Position numbers and translations under genes: made by a program. 64,000 nucleotides of DNA from assembly GCF_029227915.1 (NCBI RefSeq), contig NC_079878.1, positions 27,617,501-27,681,500 on the forward strand, written 5' to 3'. Below are positions 1 through 11,431 of the stretch, piece by piece; positions within the stretch are counted from its first letter, which is position 1, and the number at the start of each line of letters is the position of its first letter. The DNA is from Hydractinia symbiolongicarpus. Its lineage: Eukaryota; Cnidaria; Hydrozoa; Anthoathecata; Hydractiniidae. A model generated the notes under the pieces. That model was not told where the DNA came from, did no database searches, and was given only the letters and a program-made list of their open reading frames with translations.

Positions 1-1852
1 GGCGCTGTGGTAGCGCTTCATTAAAAAATTTAAATAAATAAGTCATTTTTTACTGTGGGACAAATCCTAGCCGTTATCGCACGCTGAAGAAGTAGAGACA
101 GTTTCAAAAACTCCATTTCATTGACTTTTTATCGGTGTCAGTTCGATCGAATTACAACAGTTCCTTTACATATTCGTACCATCATGTACTTAACGATATT
201 TTTCTCATATTACTAGGTTGCATCGCTTTTAATAGTGAACCGATTGACTGTGGGACTTAATTGAACTGATTTTTGACTTTGACCTTAAAAATGTGATAAA
301 TGAGACAATTGACATTCTTCTTAATTTGACATGATTGCTTGAACTCAGCAGTTACACTGGGCGCTGTGGGAGCGCTTTACTTAAATATTTAGATAAAAAA
401 GTCCTTTTTGTACTGTGGGACAAATCCTAGTCGTTATCGCGCGTTGAATAAAAAGAGGCAGTTTCAAAAACTCCATTTCATTGACTTTCTAACGGTATCA
501 GTCCGTTTGAGTTACAACGGTTGCGTCACATATTCGTCCCCACATGTATTTAGTGATATTTTTCCGATATTACTAAGTTATATCGTTTTTAACAGTGAAA
601 CGATTGACTGTGGAACTTAATTGAACTAACTTTGGACTGTGACCTTATAAATGTGATAAGTGAGCCAACTGGACTCGAAGAAATAACATTCTTCTTAATT
701 TGAAAAGATTGCCGGAATTCAGCGATTACACTGGGCGCTGTGGTAGCGCTTCATTTAAAAATTTAATTAAATAAGTCATTTTTTACTGTGGGACCAATCC
801 TAGCCGTTATCGCACGCTGAAGAAGTAGAGACAGTTTCCAGAACTCCATTTCATTGACTCTCTAACGGTATAAGTCCGATCCCATTGCAACGGTTTCGTC
901 ACATATTCGTACCATCATGTACTTAACGATATTTTTCTCATATTACTAGGTTGCATCGCTTTTAACAGTAAACAAATTGACTGTGGGACTTAATTGAACT
1001 GATTTTTGACTTTGACCTTATAAATGTGATAAATGAGACAATTGAACTCAAAGAAAAAACATTCTTTTTAATTTGACATGATTGCTTGAACTCAGCAGTT
1101 ACACTGGGCGCTGTGGCAGCGCTTTACTTAAAAATTTAGATAAAAAAAGTCCTTCTTGTACTATGGGACAAATCCTAGTCGTTATCGCTCGCTTAAAAAA
1201 TAGAGACGGTTTCAAAAAATTTATTTCATTGACTTTCTAACGGTATCAGTCCGATCCAATTACAACGGTCCCGTCATATATTCGTACCATCATGTACTTA
1301 ACGATATTTTTCTCATATTACTAGGTTGCATCGCTTTCAACAGTGAAACGATTGACTGTGGGACTTAATTGAACTGATTTTTGACTTTGACCTTATAAAT
1401 GTGATAAATGAGCCAATTGGATTCCAAGAAATAACATTCTTCTTAACTCGACACGATTTCCGATATAAAGCCATTACACTTGACACTGTGGTAGCTCTTC
1501 ATTTAAAAATTTAGATAAATAAGTCATTTTTTTCTGTGGGACCAATCCTAGTCGTTATCGCGCTGAATAAGTAGAGGCAGTTTCAAAAACTCCATTTCAC
1601 TCACTTTCTAACGGTATCAGTCCGTTTGAGTTACAACTGTTGCGTCACATATTCGTCCCCGCATGTATTTAGTGATATTTTTCCGATATTACTAAGTTAT
1701 GTCGTTTTTAACAGTGAAACGATTGACTGTGGAACTTAATTGAACTAACTTTGGACTGTGACCTTATAAATGTGATAAGTGAACCAACTGGACTCGAAGA
1801 AATAACATTCTTCTTAATTTGACAAGATTGCCGGAACTCAGCGATTACACTG
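1..1852. repeat. Satellite higher-order repeat, five-monomer unit, copy 1
   Basis: Five diverged satellite monomers start at 1, 360, 734, 1107 and 1482, with lengths of 359, 374, 373, 375 and 371 bp. The five types are distinguishable: the first lacks about 15 bp near its end, the fourth and fifth join at a tract reading CGATATAAAGCCATTACACT. The same order recurs from 1853 and from 3330 with very high identity, which defines a higher-order repeat. No gene is seen; 70-codon open frames here are by-products of the repeat. Confidence 0.93.
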
Positions 1853-3329
1853 GGCGCTGTGGTAGCGCTTCATTAAAAAATTTAAATAAATAAGTCATTT
1901 TTTACTGTGGGACAAATCCTAGCCGTTATCGCACGCTGAAGAAGTAGAGACAGTTTCAAAATCTCCATTTCATTGACTTTTTAACGGTGTCAGTTCGATC
2001 GAATTACAACAGTTCCGTTACATATTCGTACCATCATGTACTTAACGATATTTTTCTCATATTACTAGGTTGCATCGCTTTTAACAGTGAACCGATTGAC
2101 TGTGGGACTTAATTGAACTGATTTTTGACTTTGACCTTAAAAATGTGATAAATGAGACAATTGACATTCTTCTTAATTTGACATGATTGCTTTAACACAG
2201 CAGTTACACTGGGCGCTGTGGGAGCGCTTTACTTAAATATTTAGATAAAAAAGTCCTTTTTGTACTGTGGGACAAATCCTAGTCGTTATCGCGCGCTGAA
2301 TAAAAAGAGGCAGTTTCAAAAACTCCATTTCATTGACTTTCTAACGGTATCAGTCCGTTTGAGTTACAACGGTTGCGTCACATATTCGTCCCCACATGTA
2401 TTTAGTGATATTTTTCCGATATTACTAAGTTATATCGTTTTTAACAGTGAAACGATTCACTGTGGAACTTAATTGAACTAACTTTGGACTGTGACCTTAT
2501 AAATGTGATAAGTGAGCCAACTGGACTCGAAGAAATAACATTCTTCTTAATTTGACAAGATTGCCGGAATTCAGCGATTACACTGGGCGCTGTGGTAGCG
2601 CTTCATTTAAAAATTTAATTAAATAAGTCATTTTTTACTGTGGGACCAATCCTAGCCGTTATCGCACGCTGAAGAAGTAGAGACAGTTTCCAGAACTCCA
2701 TTTCATTGACTCTCTAACGGTGTAAGTCCGATCCAATTGCAACGGTTCCGTCACATATTCGTACCATCATGTACTTAACGATATTTTTCTCATATTACTA
2801 GGTTGCATCGCTTTTAACAGTAAACCAATTGACTGTGGGACTTAATTGAACTGATTTTTGACTTTGACCTTATAAATGTCATAAATGAGCCAATTGGATT
2901 CCAAGAAATAACATTCTTCTTAACTCGACACGATTTCCGATATAAAGCCATTACACTTGACACTGTGATAGCGCTTCATTTAAAAATTTAGATAAATAAG
3001 TCATTTTTTTCTGTGGGACCAATCCTAGTCGTTATCGCGCTGAATAAGTAGAGGCAGTTTCAAAAACTCCATTTCACTCACTTTCTAACGGTATCAGTCC
3101 GTTTGAGTTACAACTGTTGCGTCACATATTCGTCCCCGCATGTATTTAGTGATATTTTTCCGATATTACTAAGTTATGTCGTTTTTAACAGTGAAACGAT
3201 TGACTGTGGAACTTAATTGAACTAACTTTGGACTGTGACCTTATAAATGTGATAAGTGAGCCAACTGGACTCGAAGAAATAACATTCTTCTTAATTTGAC
3301 AAGATTGCCGGAACTCAGCGATTACACTG
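1853..3329. repeat. Satellite five-monomer unit, copy 2, one monomer missing
   Basis: This copy has monomers starting at 1853, 2212, 2586 and 2959. It is 1477 bp, exactly 375 bp shorter than the neighbouring 1852-bp copies. The lost monomer corresponds to the fourth type, and the flanking monomers join in perfect phase. This is the footprint expected from unequal crossover or replication slippage between paralogous monomers. Confidence 0.9.
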
Positions 3330-5181
3330 GGCGCTGTGGTAGCGCTTCATTAAAAAATTTAAATAAATAAATCATTTTTTACTGTGGGACAAATCCTAGC
3401 CGTTATCGCACGCTGAAGAAGTAGAGACAGTTTCAAAAACTCCATTTCATTGACTTTTTAACGGTGTCAGTTCGATCGAATTACAACAGTTCCGTTACAT
3501 ATTCGTACCATCATGTACTTAACGATATTTTTCTCATTGTACTAGGTTGCATCGCTTTTAACAGTGAACCGATTGACTGTGGGACTTTATTGAACTGATT
3601 TTTGACTTTGACCTTAAAAATGTGATAAATGACACAATTGACATTCTTCTTAATTTGACATGATTGCTTGAACTCAGCAGTTACACTGGGCGCTGTGGGA
3701 GCGCTTTACTTAAATATTTAGATAAAAAAGTCCTTTTTGTACTGTGGGACAAATCCTAGTCGTTATCGCGCACTGAATAAAAAGAGGCAGTTTCAAAAAC
3801 TTCATTTCATTGACTTTCTAACGGTATCAGTCCGTTTGAGTTACAACGGTTGCGTCACATATTCGTCCCCACATGTATTTAGTGATATTTTTCTGATATT
3901 ACTAAGTTATATCGTTTTTAACAGTCAAACGATTGACTGTGGAACTTAATTGAACTAACTTTGGACTGTGACCTTATAAATGTGATAAGTGAGCCAACTG
4001 GATTCGAAGAAATAACATTCTTCTTAATTTGACAAGATTGCCGGAATTCAGCGATTACACTGGGCGCTGTGGTAGCGCTTCATTTAAAAATTTAATTAAA
4101 TAAGTCATTTTTTACTGTGGGACCAATCCTAGCCGTTATCGCACGCTGAAGAAGTAGAGACAGTTTCCAGAACTCCATTTCATTGACTCTCTAACGGTAT
4201 AAGTCCGATCCAATTGCAACGGTTCCGTCACATATTCGTACCATCATGTACTTAACGATATTTTTCTCATATTACTAGGTTGCATCGCTTTTAACAGTAA
4301 ACCAATTGACTGTGGGACTTAATTGAACTGATTTTTGACTTTGACCATATAAAAGTGATAAATGAGACAATTGAACTCCAAGAAAAAACATTCTTTTTAA
4401 TTTGACATGATTGCTTGAACTCAGCAGTTACACTGGGCGCTGTGGCAGCGCTTTACTTAAAAATTTAGATAAAAAAAGTCCTTCCTGTACTATGGGACAA
4501 ATCCTAGTCGTTATCGCTCGCTTAAAAAATAGAGACGGTTTCAAAAAATCCATTTCATTGACTTTCTAACGGTATCAGTCCGATCCAATTACAACGGTCC
4601 CGTCATATATTCGTACCATCATGTACTTAACGATATTTTTCTCATATTACTAGGTTGCATCGCTTTTAACAGTGAAACGATTGACTGTGGGACTTAATTG
4701 AACTGATTTTTGACTTTGACCTTATAAATGTGATAAATGAGCCAATTGGATTCCAAGAAATAACATTCTTCTTAACTCGACACGATTTCCGATATAAAGC
4801 CATTACACTTGACACTGTGGTAGCGCTTTATTTAAAAATTTAGATAAATAAGTCATTTTTTTCTGTGGGACCAATCCTAGTCGTTATCGCGCTGAATAAG
4901 TAGAAGCAGTTTCAAAAACTCCATTTCACTCACTTTCTAACGGTATCAGTCCGTTTGAGTTACAACTGTTGCGTCACATATTCGTACTAACATGTATTTA
5001 GCGATACTTATCTGATACTACTAGGTTGCATCGCTTTTAACAGTAAAGCGATTGACTGTGGGACTTAATTGAACTAACTTTGGACTGTGACCTGATAAAT
5101 GTGATAAGTGAGACAATTAGACTCCAAGAAATAACATTCTTCTTAATTTGACATGATTGACGGAACTAAGTGATTACACTG
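3330..5181. repeat. Satellite higher-order repeat, five-monomer unit, copy 3
   Basis: Monomers start at 3330, 3689, 4063, 4436 and 4811, reproducing the five lengths of copy 1 and a total of 1852 bp. Sequence differences from copy 1 are scattered single substitutions. The final monomer becomes more diverged in its second half (from about 4985), suggesting a recombination junction with the next satellite type. Confidence 0.92.
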
Positions 5182-8100
5182 GGCGCTGTGGTAGCGCTTC
5201 ATTTAAAAATTTAAATAAGTAAGTCATTTTTTACTGTGGGACAAATCCTAGCCGTTTTCGCGAGCTAAAAAAATAGAGACAGTTTCAAAAACTACATTTC
5301 AATGAATTTCTAACGGTATTAGTCCGTTTGGGTTACAACGGTTGCGTGACATATTCGTCCCCATATGTGTTTAGGGATATTGTCCTGATATTACTACGTT
5401 GTATTGTTTTTAACGGTGAAACGATTGACTGTGACACTTAAATGAATTGATTTTTGACTTTGACTTCATAAAAGTGATAAATGAGCCAATTGGATTCCAA
5501 GAAATAACATTCTTCTTAATTTGACATGATTGCTGTAACTCAGCGAATTATACTGGGCGCTGTGGTAGCGCTTTATTTGAAAACTTAGATAAATAAGCCA
5601 TTTTTTATTGTGGGACCAATCCTAGCCGTTATTGCGCGCTTAATAAATAGAAACAGTTTAAAAAACTACATTTCATTGACCTTTTAACAGTATCAATCCG
5701 CATGAATTACAACGGTTGCGTCACATATTTGTCCCCACATGTGTTTAGGGATATTGTCCTGATATTACTAAGTTATGTCGTTTTTAACAGTGAAACGATT
5801 GACTGTGGAACTTAATTGAATTAACTTTGGACTGTGAAATTATAAATGTGATAAGTGAGCCAACTGGACTCGAAGAAATAACATTCTTCTTAATTTGACA
5901 AGATTGCCGGAACTCAGCGATTACACTGGGCGCTGTCGTAGCGCTTCATTAAAAAATTTAAATAAATAAGTCATTTTTTACTGTGGGACAAATCCTAGCC
6001 GTTATCGCACGCTGAAGAAGTAGAGACAGTTTCAAAAACTCCATTTCATTGACTTTTTAACGGTGTCAGTTCGATCGAATTACAACAGTTCCGTTACATA
6101 TTCGTACCATCATGTACTTAACGATATTTTTCTCATATTACTAGGTTGCATCGCTTTTAACAGTGAACCGATTGACTGTGGGACTTAATTGAACTGATTT
6201 TTGACTTTGACCTTAAAAATGTGATAAATGAGACAATTGACATTCTTCTTAATTTGACATGTTTGCTTGAACTCAGCAGTTACACTGGGCGCTGTGGGAG
6301 CGCTTTACTTAAAAATTTAGATAAAAAAGTCCTTTTTGTACTGTGGGACAAATCCTAGTCGTTATCGCGCTGAATAAGTAGGTGCAGTTTCAAAAACTCC
6401 ATTTCACTGACTTTCTAACGGTATCAGTCCGTTTGAGTTACAACGGTTGCGTCACATATTTGTCCCCACATGTATTTAGTGATATTTTTCCGATATTACT
6501 AAATTATGTCGTTTTTAACAGTGAAACGATTGACTGTGGAACTTAATTGAACTAACTTTGGACTGTGACCTTATAAATGTGATAAGTGAGCCAACTGGAC
6601 TCGAAGAAATAACATTCTTCTTAATTTGACAAGATTGCCGGAACTCAGCGATTATACTGGGCGCTGTGGTAGCGCTTCATTTAAAAATTTAAATAAGTAA
6701 GTCATTTTTTACTGGGGGACAAATCCTAGCCGTTATCGCGAGCTGAAAAAATAGAGACAGTTTCAAAAACTACATTTCAATGAATTTCTAACGGTATTAG
6801 TCCGTTTGGGTTACAACGGTTGCTTGACATATTCGTCTCCACATGTGTTTAGGGATATTGTCCTGATATTACTACGTTCTATTGTTTTTAACAGTGAAAC
6901 GATTGACTGTGGCACTTAAATGAACTGATTTTTGACTTTGACTTTATAAAAGTGATAAATGAGCCAATTGGATTCCAAGAAATAACATTCTTCTTAATTT
7001 GACATGATTGCTGTAACTCAGCGATTATACTGGGCGCTGTGGTAGCGCTTTATTTGAAAAATTAGATAAATAAGCCATTTTTTATTGTGGGACCAATCCT
7101 AGCCGTTATTGCGCGCTTAATAAATAGAAACAGTTTAAAAAACTACATTTCATTGACCTTTTAACAGTATCAATCCGCATGAATTACAACGGTTGCGTCA
7201 CAAATTCGTACCAACATGTATTTAGCGATATCTTTCTGATATTACTAGGTTGCACCGCTTTTTACAGTGAAACGATTTACTGCGGGACTTAATTGAACTA
7301 ACTTCGTACTGTGACCTGATAAATGTGATAAATGAGACATTTGGACCCCAAGAAATAACATTCTTCTTAATTTGACATGATTGCCGGAACTCAGCGATTA
7401 CACGGGGCGCTGTGGTAGATAAATAAGCCATTTTTTAATGTGGGACCAATCCTAGACCTTATCGCGCGCTTAATAAATAGAAACAGTTTCAAAAACTACA
7501 TTTCATTGATTTTCTAACAGTATCAATCCGCATGAATTACAACGGTTGCGTCACAAATTTGTACCAACAGGCATTTAGCGATATCTTTCTAATATTACTA
7601 GGTTGCATCGCTCGTAAAAGTGAAGCGAGTGACTGTGGGACTTAATTGAACTGATTCTGGACTGTGACCTCATAAATGTGATAAATGAGACAATTGGACT
7701 CCAAGGAAAAACGTTCTTCTTAGTTGGACATAATTGCTGGAACTCAGCGATTATACTGGGCGCTGTGGTAGCGCTTCATTTAAAAATTTAAATAAGTAAG
7801 TCATTTCAGTTGCGTCACATATTTGTCCCCACATGTGTTTAGGGATATGGTCCTGATATTACTACGTTGTATTGCTTTTAACAGTGAAACGATTGACTGT
7901 GGCACTTAAGTGAACGGATTTTGGACTGTGACCTTATAAATGTGATAAATGAGCCAATTGGACTCCAAGAAATATCATTCTTTTTAATTTGACATGATTG
8001 CTGGAACTCAGCGATTATACTGGGCGTTGTGGTAGCGCTTTATTTGAAAACTTAGATAAATAAGCCATTTTTTATTGTGGGGCCAATCCTAGCCGTTATT

Positions 8101-8706
8101 GCGCGCTTAATAAATAGAAACAGTTTCAAAAACTACATTTCATTGACTTTCTAACAGTATCAATCCGCATGAATTACAACGGTTGCGTCACAAATTCGTA
8201 CCAACATGTATTTAGCGATATCTTTCTGATATTACTAGGCGGCATCGCTTTTTACAGTGAAACGATTGACTTTGGGACTTAATTGAACTAACTTTGGACT
8301 GTGACCTGATAAATGTGATAAATGAGACATTTGGACTCCAAGAAATAACATTCTTCTTAATTTGACATGATTGCCGGAACTCAGCGATTACACTGGGCGC
8401 TGTGGTAGCGCTTCATTTAAAAATTTAATTAAGTAAGTCATCTTTTACTGTGGGACAAATCCTAGCCGTTATCGCGCGCTGAAGAAATAGAGACAGTTTC
8501 AAAAACTGCATTTCAATGAATTTCTAACGGTATCAGTCCGCATGAATTACAACGGTTGCGTCACAAATTCGTACCAACATGTATTTAGCGATATCTTTCT
8601 GATATTACTAGGCTGCATCGCTTTTTACAGTGAAACGATTGACTGTGGGACTTAATTGAACTAACTTTGGACTGTGACCTGATAAATGTGATAAATGAGA
8701 CATTTG
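5182..8706. repeat. Satellite array, heterogeneous monomers upstream of the first helicase element
   Basis: About ten 373-bp monomers of mixed type with no gene. From about 5920 rightwards the sequence recurs 12613 bp downstream. The stretch of about 6650-8327 is present three times in the window (also about 15678-17355 and 19263-20940). It contains two marker deletions: one of about 20 bp removing the right arm of the monomer hairpin (junction 7418/7419), and one of about 109 bp fusing GTCATTT to CAGTTGCGTC (junction 7806/7807). Confidence 0.9.
8697..8706. repeat. Target-site duplication, left, first helicase element
   Basis: GAGACATTTG of the satellite immediately precedes the element. The same ten bases follow its other end at 11513-11522. 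Uninterrupted monomers elsewhere read ATGAGACATTTGGACTCC, so the site is ordinary satellite duplicated by insertion. Confidence 0.85.
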
Positions 8707-8791
8707 CATCCTCGTCCCCAGGGTCTTGTGGCCCCTGAGCCGTTATTTTGGAGTGGCCAACAATGACCCTGGAACAGGCTGGTCATGTGAT
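8707..8791 (+). repeat. Left terminal inverted repeat, first helicase element
   Basis: The outer block 8707-8723 and inner block 8767-8791 are separated by 43 weakly matching bases. They pair with the right end at 11496-11512 and 11432-11456. The terminal CCTCGTTCCCAGGG-like sequence resembles repeat ends I associate with cnidarian genomes; that last point is recollection, not computed. Confidence 0.75.
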
Positions 8792-8792
8792 A

Positions 8793-8823
8793 CAAAAATG
8801 CCCAGATATACTGGGCATTTTTG
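8793..8823. other. Perfect 13-bp stem-loop next to the left terminal repeat
   Basis: CAAAAATGCCCAG pairs with CTGGGCATTTTTG around the 5-base loop ATATA. It lies just inside the inner terminal-repeat block and about 90 bp upstream of the helicase start codon. One arm resembles the AATGCCCTGGGA tract of the right end. The role is unknown; it could be a relic of nested ends or a hairpin in the 5' untranslated region. The second element has the same structure at 21406-21436. Confidence 0.7.
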
Positions 8824-8915
8824 AAATTCCAGAGATAATGAGATGCAAATTTGACGCTCGTCTCAAGCTTTAACAGAGACGCATTAATACAAGCGAGATA
8901 GGAGATAGCCAAAAG

Positions 8916-10922
8916 ATGGATGTGTTGAAACGTTTGGATTTTGTATTTAATTTGCACGAAGGTTTTCCTTCTCACTGCCTTAAGCCTAAACAAGTTCAAT
9001 GTTTTGAAGCTCTTTTAAAGGGCAGGGATGTTGTAGCTGTCCTTCCTACGGGTTATGGAAAGTCGTTAATTTTTCAACTTCTTCCTGAAGTTATACCACA
9101 AAAAAGTACAAGGAATATCGTTATTGTGGTGTGTCCTTTATCTTAAATTATAGAAGACCAAGTGCAGTTTTTAAACAGTGTTGGTATTTCAGCAATGTCA
9201 CTTCATTGCAATAATTGTTCCACAAGCTCTTATGAAAGTTTGTTTGCCGAAATGAAAACTCATGAAGAAATCAATATATCAAAAAAGGTGCAAGAAGGGG
9301 ATATAAATCTACTCTTCGCTCATCCAGAGGCAATACTTTCCGAGCAAGGCAGAAATTTATTAAAGTCAACTGTGTATCAAGATAATGTTGTTGGAATTGT
9401 TATTGACGAGGCCCATTGTGTAGAATTTTGGTAAGTATAGCTATATATACTGTTTTTTTCTTCTCATATATTTATTTAAGAACAAGTTAGCTACATCTTA
9501 GAAACATTTTTGACTAAGTTAAAGTAATTTACAATGTTATGACTAGCTATGTGTACTGTATTGTGGAAAACCTAAAGTAGATAAGCTACTTGCAACTCTG
9601 CAGTTCGGGTGCAAGTCCTGATTGGGTTTTTGTACAATAGCTGGTCATGTCATTAAATTACCTCGAATAGCTAGCTATACATATGGAGTCAAAAAAAACT
9701 ATTCATTTCATTTTGATTTTACGTTTCGATTATTTCTTTGTCAGGTTGACAAAGAAAATAATTAATAAAAAATATATAACAAAATAAATTAATAAGATGC
9801 TGCTCTAAAAAGGACTATGTACTTTTATATAAAAAAAAAAATTAACCAATAAAATATCTAAATATACATTTCAGGGGAGAAGAATTTAGAAAAGATTTTA
9901 AAGAACTTTCCACAGTGCGCACTTATTTTCCAAAAGGATCTATGTTAGCCCTTACTGCAACTGCCTCACCTCATCATATAACAAGTTTAGTGAAGTCATT
10001 GAATATGTCAACAGCAAAAGTTATCAGAGTAAATCCCAACCGCAAAAACATATTTCTTGACAAAAAGATCCGCAAAAGTAATGCTTCTGGATTCGAAAGC
10101 TATGAGAATATATTGTTACCTATAGCAAATTCATTAAATTCAGTAAGAGAACAATTTCCAATGACAATCATTTATATGAAATTAAAATATTGTGGTCTTG
10201 CCTTTAATCTATTTGAAAGAATTTTAAGCACATTTCAATACGTGGGATTTGAAAAAACACCATCTAGTCGTTTGTTTTGTCAATACCATGCACCGCAGAC
10301 AAAAGCTATGAAACAAAGTATCATAAAGGAAATTTCTAAGAAGAACTCACGGATCAGAGTTATCTTTGCTACCACTGCGCTCGGAATGGGTGTTAATATT
10401 CCACATGTAGAAAATGTTTACCACACTACCCCACCCAGCAATTTTGAAGCTTATGTTCAAGAAATAGGACGAGCTGGCAGAAGTGAGCAACCTGCAACAG
10501 CTATTTTGTTTTACAATAATTCCGATGTTTCGGCAAATAAAACAAATGTGGATAAAAATATGAAATTGTACTGCCAGACATCAACTTGCCTAAGGGAGCA
10601 TATTCAAAAACATTTTGGTTTCAAGCACGAACTTCAAGAAAAATGTTGTTCAATCTGTGAGAAAGTGGAATTGGTAGAAAAACCAACCACTGTAAGAACT
10701 CGTTTAACAGCAAAATTAAGAAATGAATTAAATAAGGAACTATGTATGGCCCTATCCAACATTAGTGAAGAAAATTCGATATTTTTGTTTGGGACTCCCA
10801 AAGAGCTTGCCGCTGACATTTGTTACACAAGCTCACAATTAAACACAGGTGCCCCTGATTTATCCATGTTAGATGAGAACATTGCTAAAGAAGTTCAAAA
10901 TATTTTGTCAAAGTATTTTTGA
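8916..10922 (+). pseudogene. RecQ-family ATP-dependent DNA helicase, two exons, in-frame stop, copy 1
   Basis: The predicted protein is 520 codons and belongs to the superfamily 2 RecQ helicases, which unwind DNA 3' to 5' using ATP. Exon 1 is 8916-9430 and exon 2 is 9875-10922. Residue positions: motif 0 region LKPKQ ending at 26; Walker A PTGYGKS 44-50; DEAH 164-167; LTATAS 198-203; motif V ATTALGMGVN 337-346; arginine-finger motif QEIGRAGR 367-374. A cysteine cluster (410, 429, 430, 433) matches the RecQ zinc-binding region, but its spacing is not canonical. There is no winged-helix or HRDC extension, so it is a short RecQ. The ATG has a strong context (A at -3, G at +4). Codon 77 (9144-9146) is TAA inside motif Ia, in a frame that continues cleanly on both sides, so the gene is probably a young pseudogene unless the stop is read through. 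It lies inside a transposon-like element. Confidence 0.85.
9431..9874 (+). other. Spliceosomal intron of the helicase gene, copy 1
   Basis: The 444-bp intron begins GTAAGTATAG and ends ATTTCAG. Joining the flanks completes a split tryptophan codon and gives the uninterrupted RecQ motif II context DEAHCVEFWGEEFRKDF. It is AT-rich and contains an 11-bp perfect stem with a 3-base loop (9733-9757). An intact intron argues against retrocopy origin of the helicase gene. Confidence 0.88.
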
Positions 10923-11431
10923 GAAAATACATATACACTTTGTAAAAAAACAATATAGTTACTATACTCCTTTGTACACTCAACATAAAGTAGTTTAAAC
11001 ATAGTAGGCTGTTTCATATACAGAAGGAAAAAAAAAGGCTTATTACTTATTGCATTACTTTAGCGAAAAGGTAGCTAGCTACCTTTATGTCTAATCTGCT
11101 ACAACGTCAACAAATCAGTAAAGCTAGTGACATTTGCATCTTTATGTCTGGTCTGCTACACAACAAATCAGTAAAGGTAGTTACATTTGCCTGTATTTTA
11201 CATGCAACTAAAAACTTAAATTTCTATCTATTCCTGGTGTCTTATGTTACATATAATAATAAAAACTAGCTATATATATAAATAATATCACAATCCCTAA
11301 TCTTTTCTAATGTTGAGTCAATTTTTTAAAGCTGGAGACCACCAGCCCAGCTGCCATGTTTGTTGTTACTGCCGCGAAAGACAACTATGCATAAATTATA
11401 TTTTGGGTATAATTATCATAAATTATAAGCG
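10923..11431 (+). other. Helicase 3' flank inside the element, copy 1
   Basis: No convincing gene is seen here. It contains an 18-bp perfect palindrome AAGGTAGCTAGCTACCTT (11068-11085). This is followed by a degenerate tandem duplication of about 57 bp (about 11083-11190), with both units containing TTTATGTCT...CAACAAATCAGTAAAG. A possible polyadenylation signal AATAAA lies at 11258-11263. Short open frames here lack any recognisable protein features. Confidence 0.6.

Noticed and set aside
408-3949. Three related 70-codon open frames at 408, 2260 and 3737, and similar 60-112-codon frames in other monomers or at satellite-element borders
   Set aside because: They lie in equivalent monomers of the higher-order repeat, have no recognisable domain, are disrupted in most monomers, and start and stop at satellite phase positions. 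They are by-products of the repeat.
6848-6856. Telomere-like heptamer TTTAGGG in many monomers
   Set aside because: It occurs once per monomer and only in some monomers, never in tandem, so it is not telomeric repeat.
7205-7222. CENP-B box in the monomer (TTCGTACCAACATG resembles TTCGnnnnA)
   Set aside because: The required CGGG part is absent, so only half of the consensus matches.
8661-8999. 112-codon antisense frame across the left element end and its copy at 21274-21612
   Set aside because: It spans satellite, terminal repeat and the antisense of helicase exon 1, so it is a shadow of the real gene.
9122-9160. A tiny intron that would remove the premature stop in the helicase gene (GT near 9127 to TATAG at 9151)
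   Set aside because: It would be only about 25 bp, too short for animal splicing, and the codons beside the stop fit the RecQ motif, so they are coding.
9596-9625. tRNA-like B box in the helicase intron (GTTCGGGTGCAAGTCC)
   Set aside because: It does not fit the GWTCRANNC consensus, and no A box or cloverleaf is visible.
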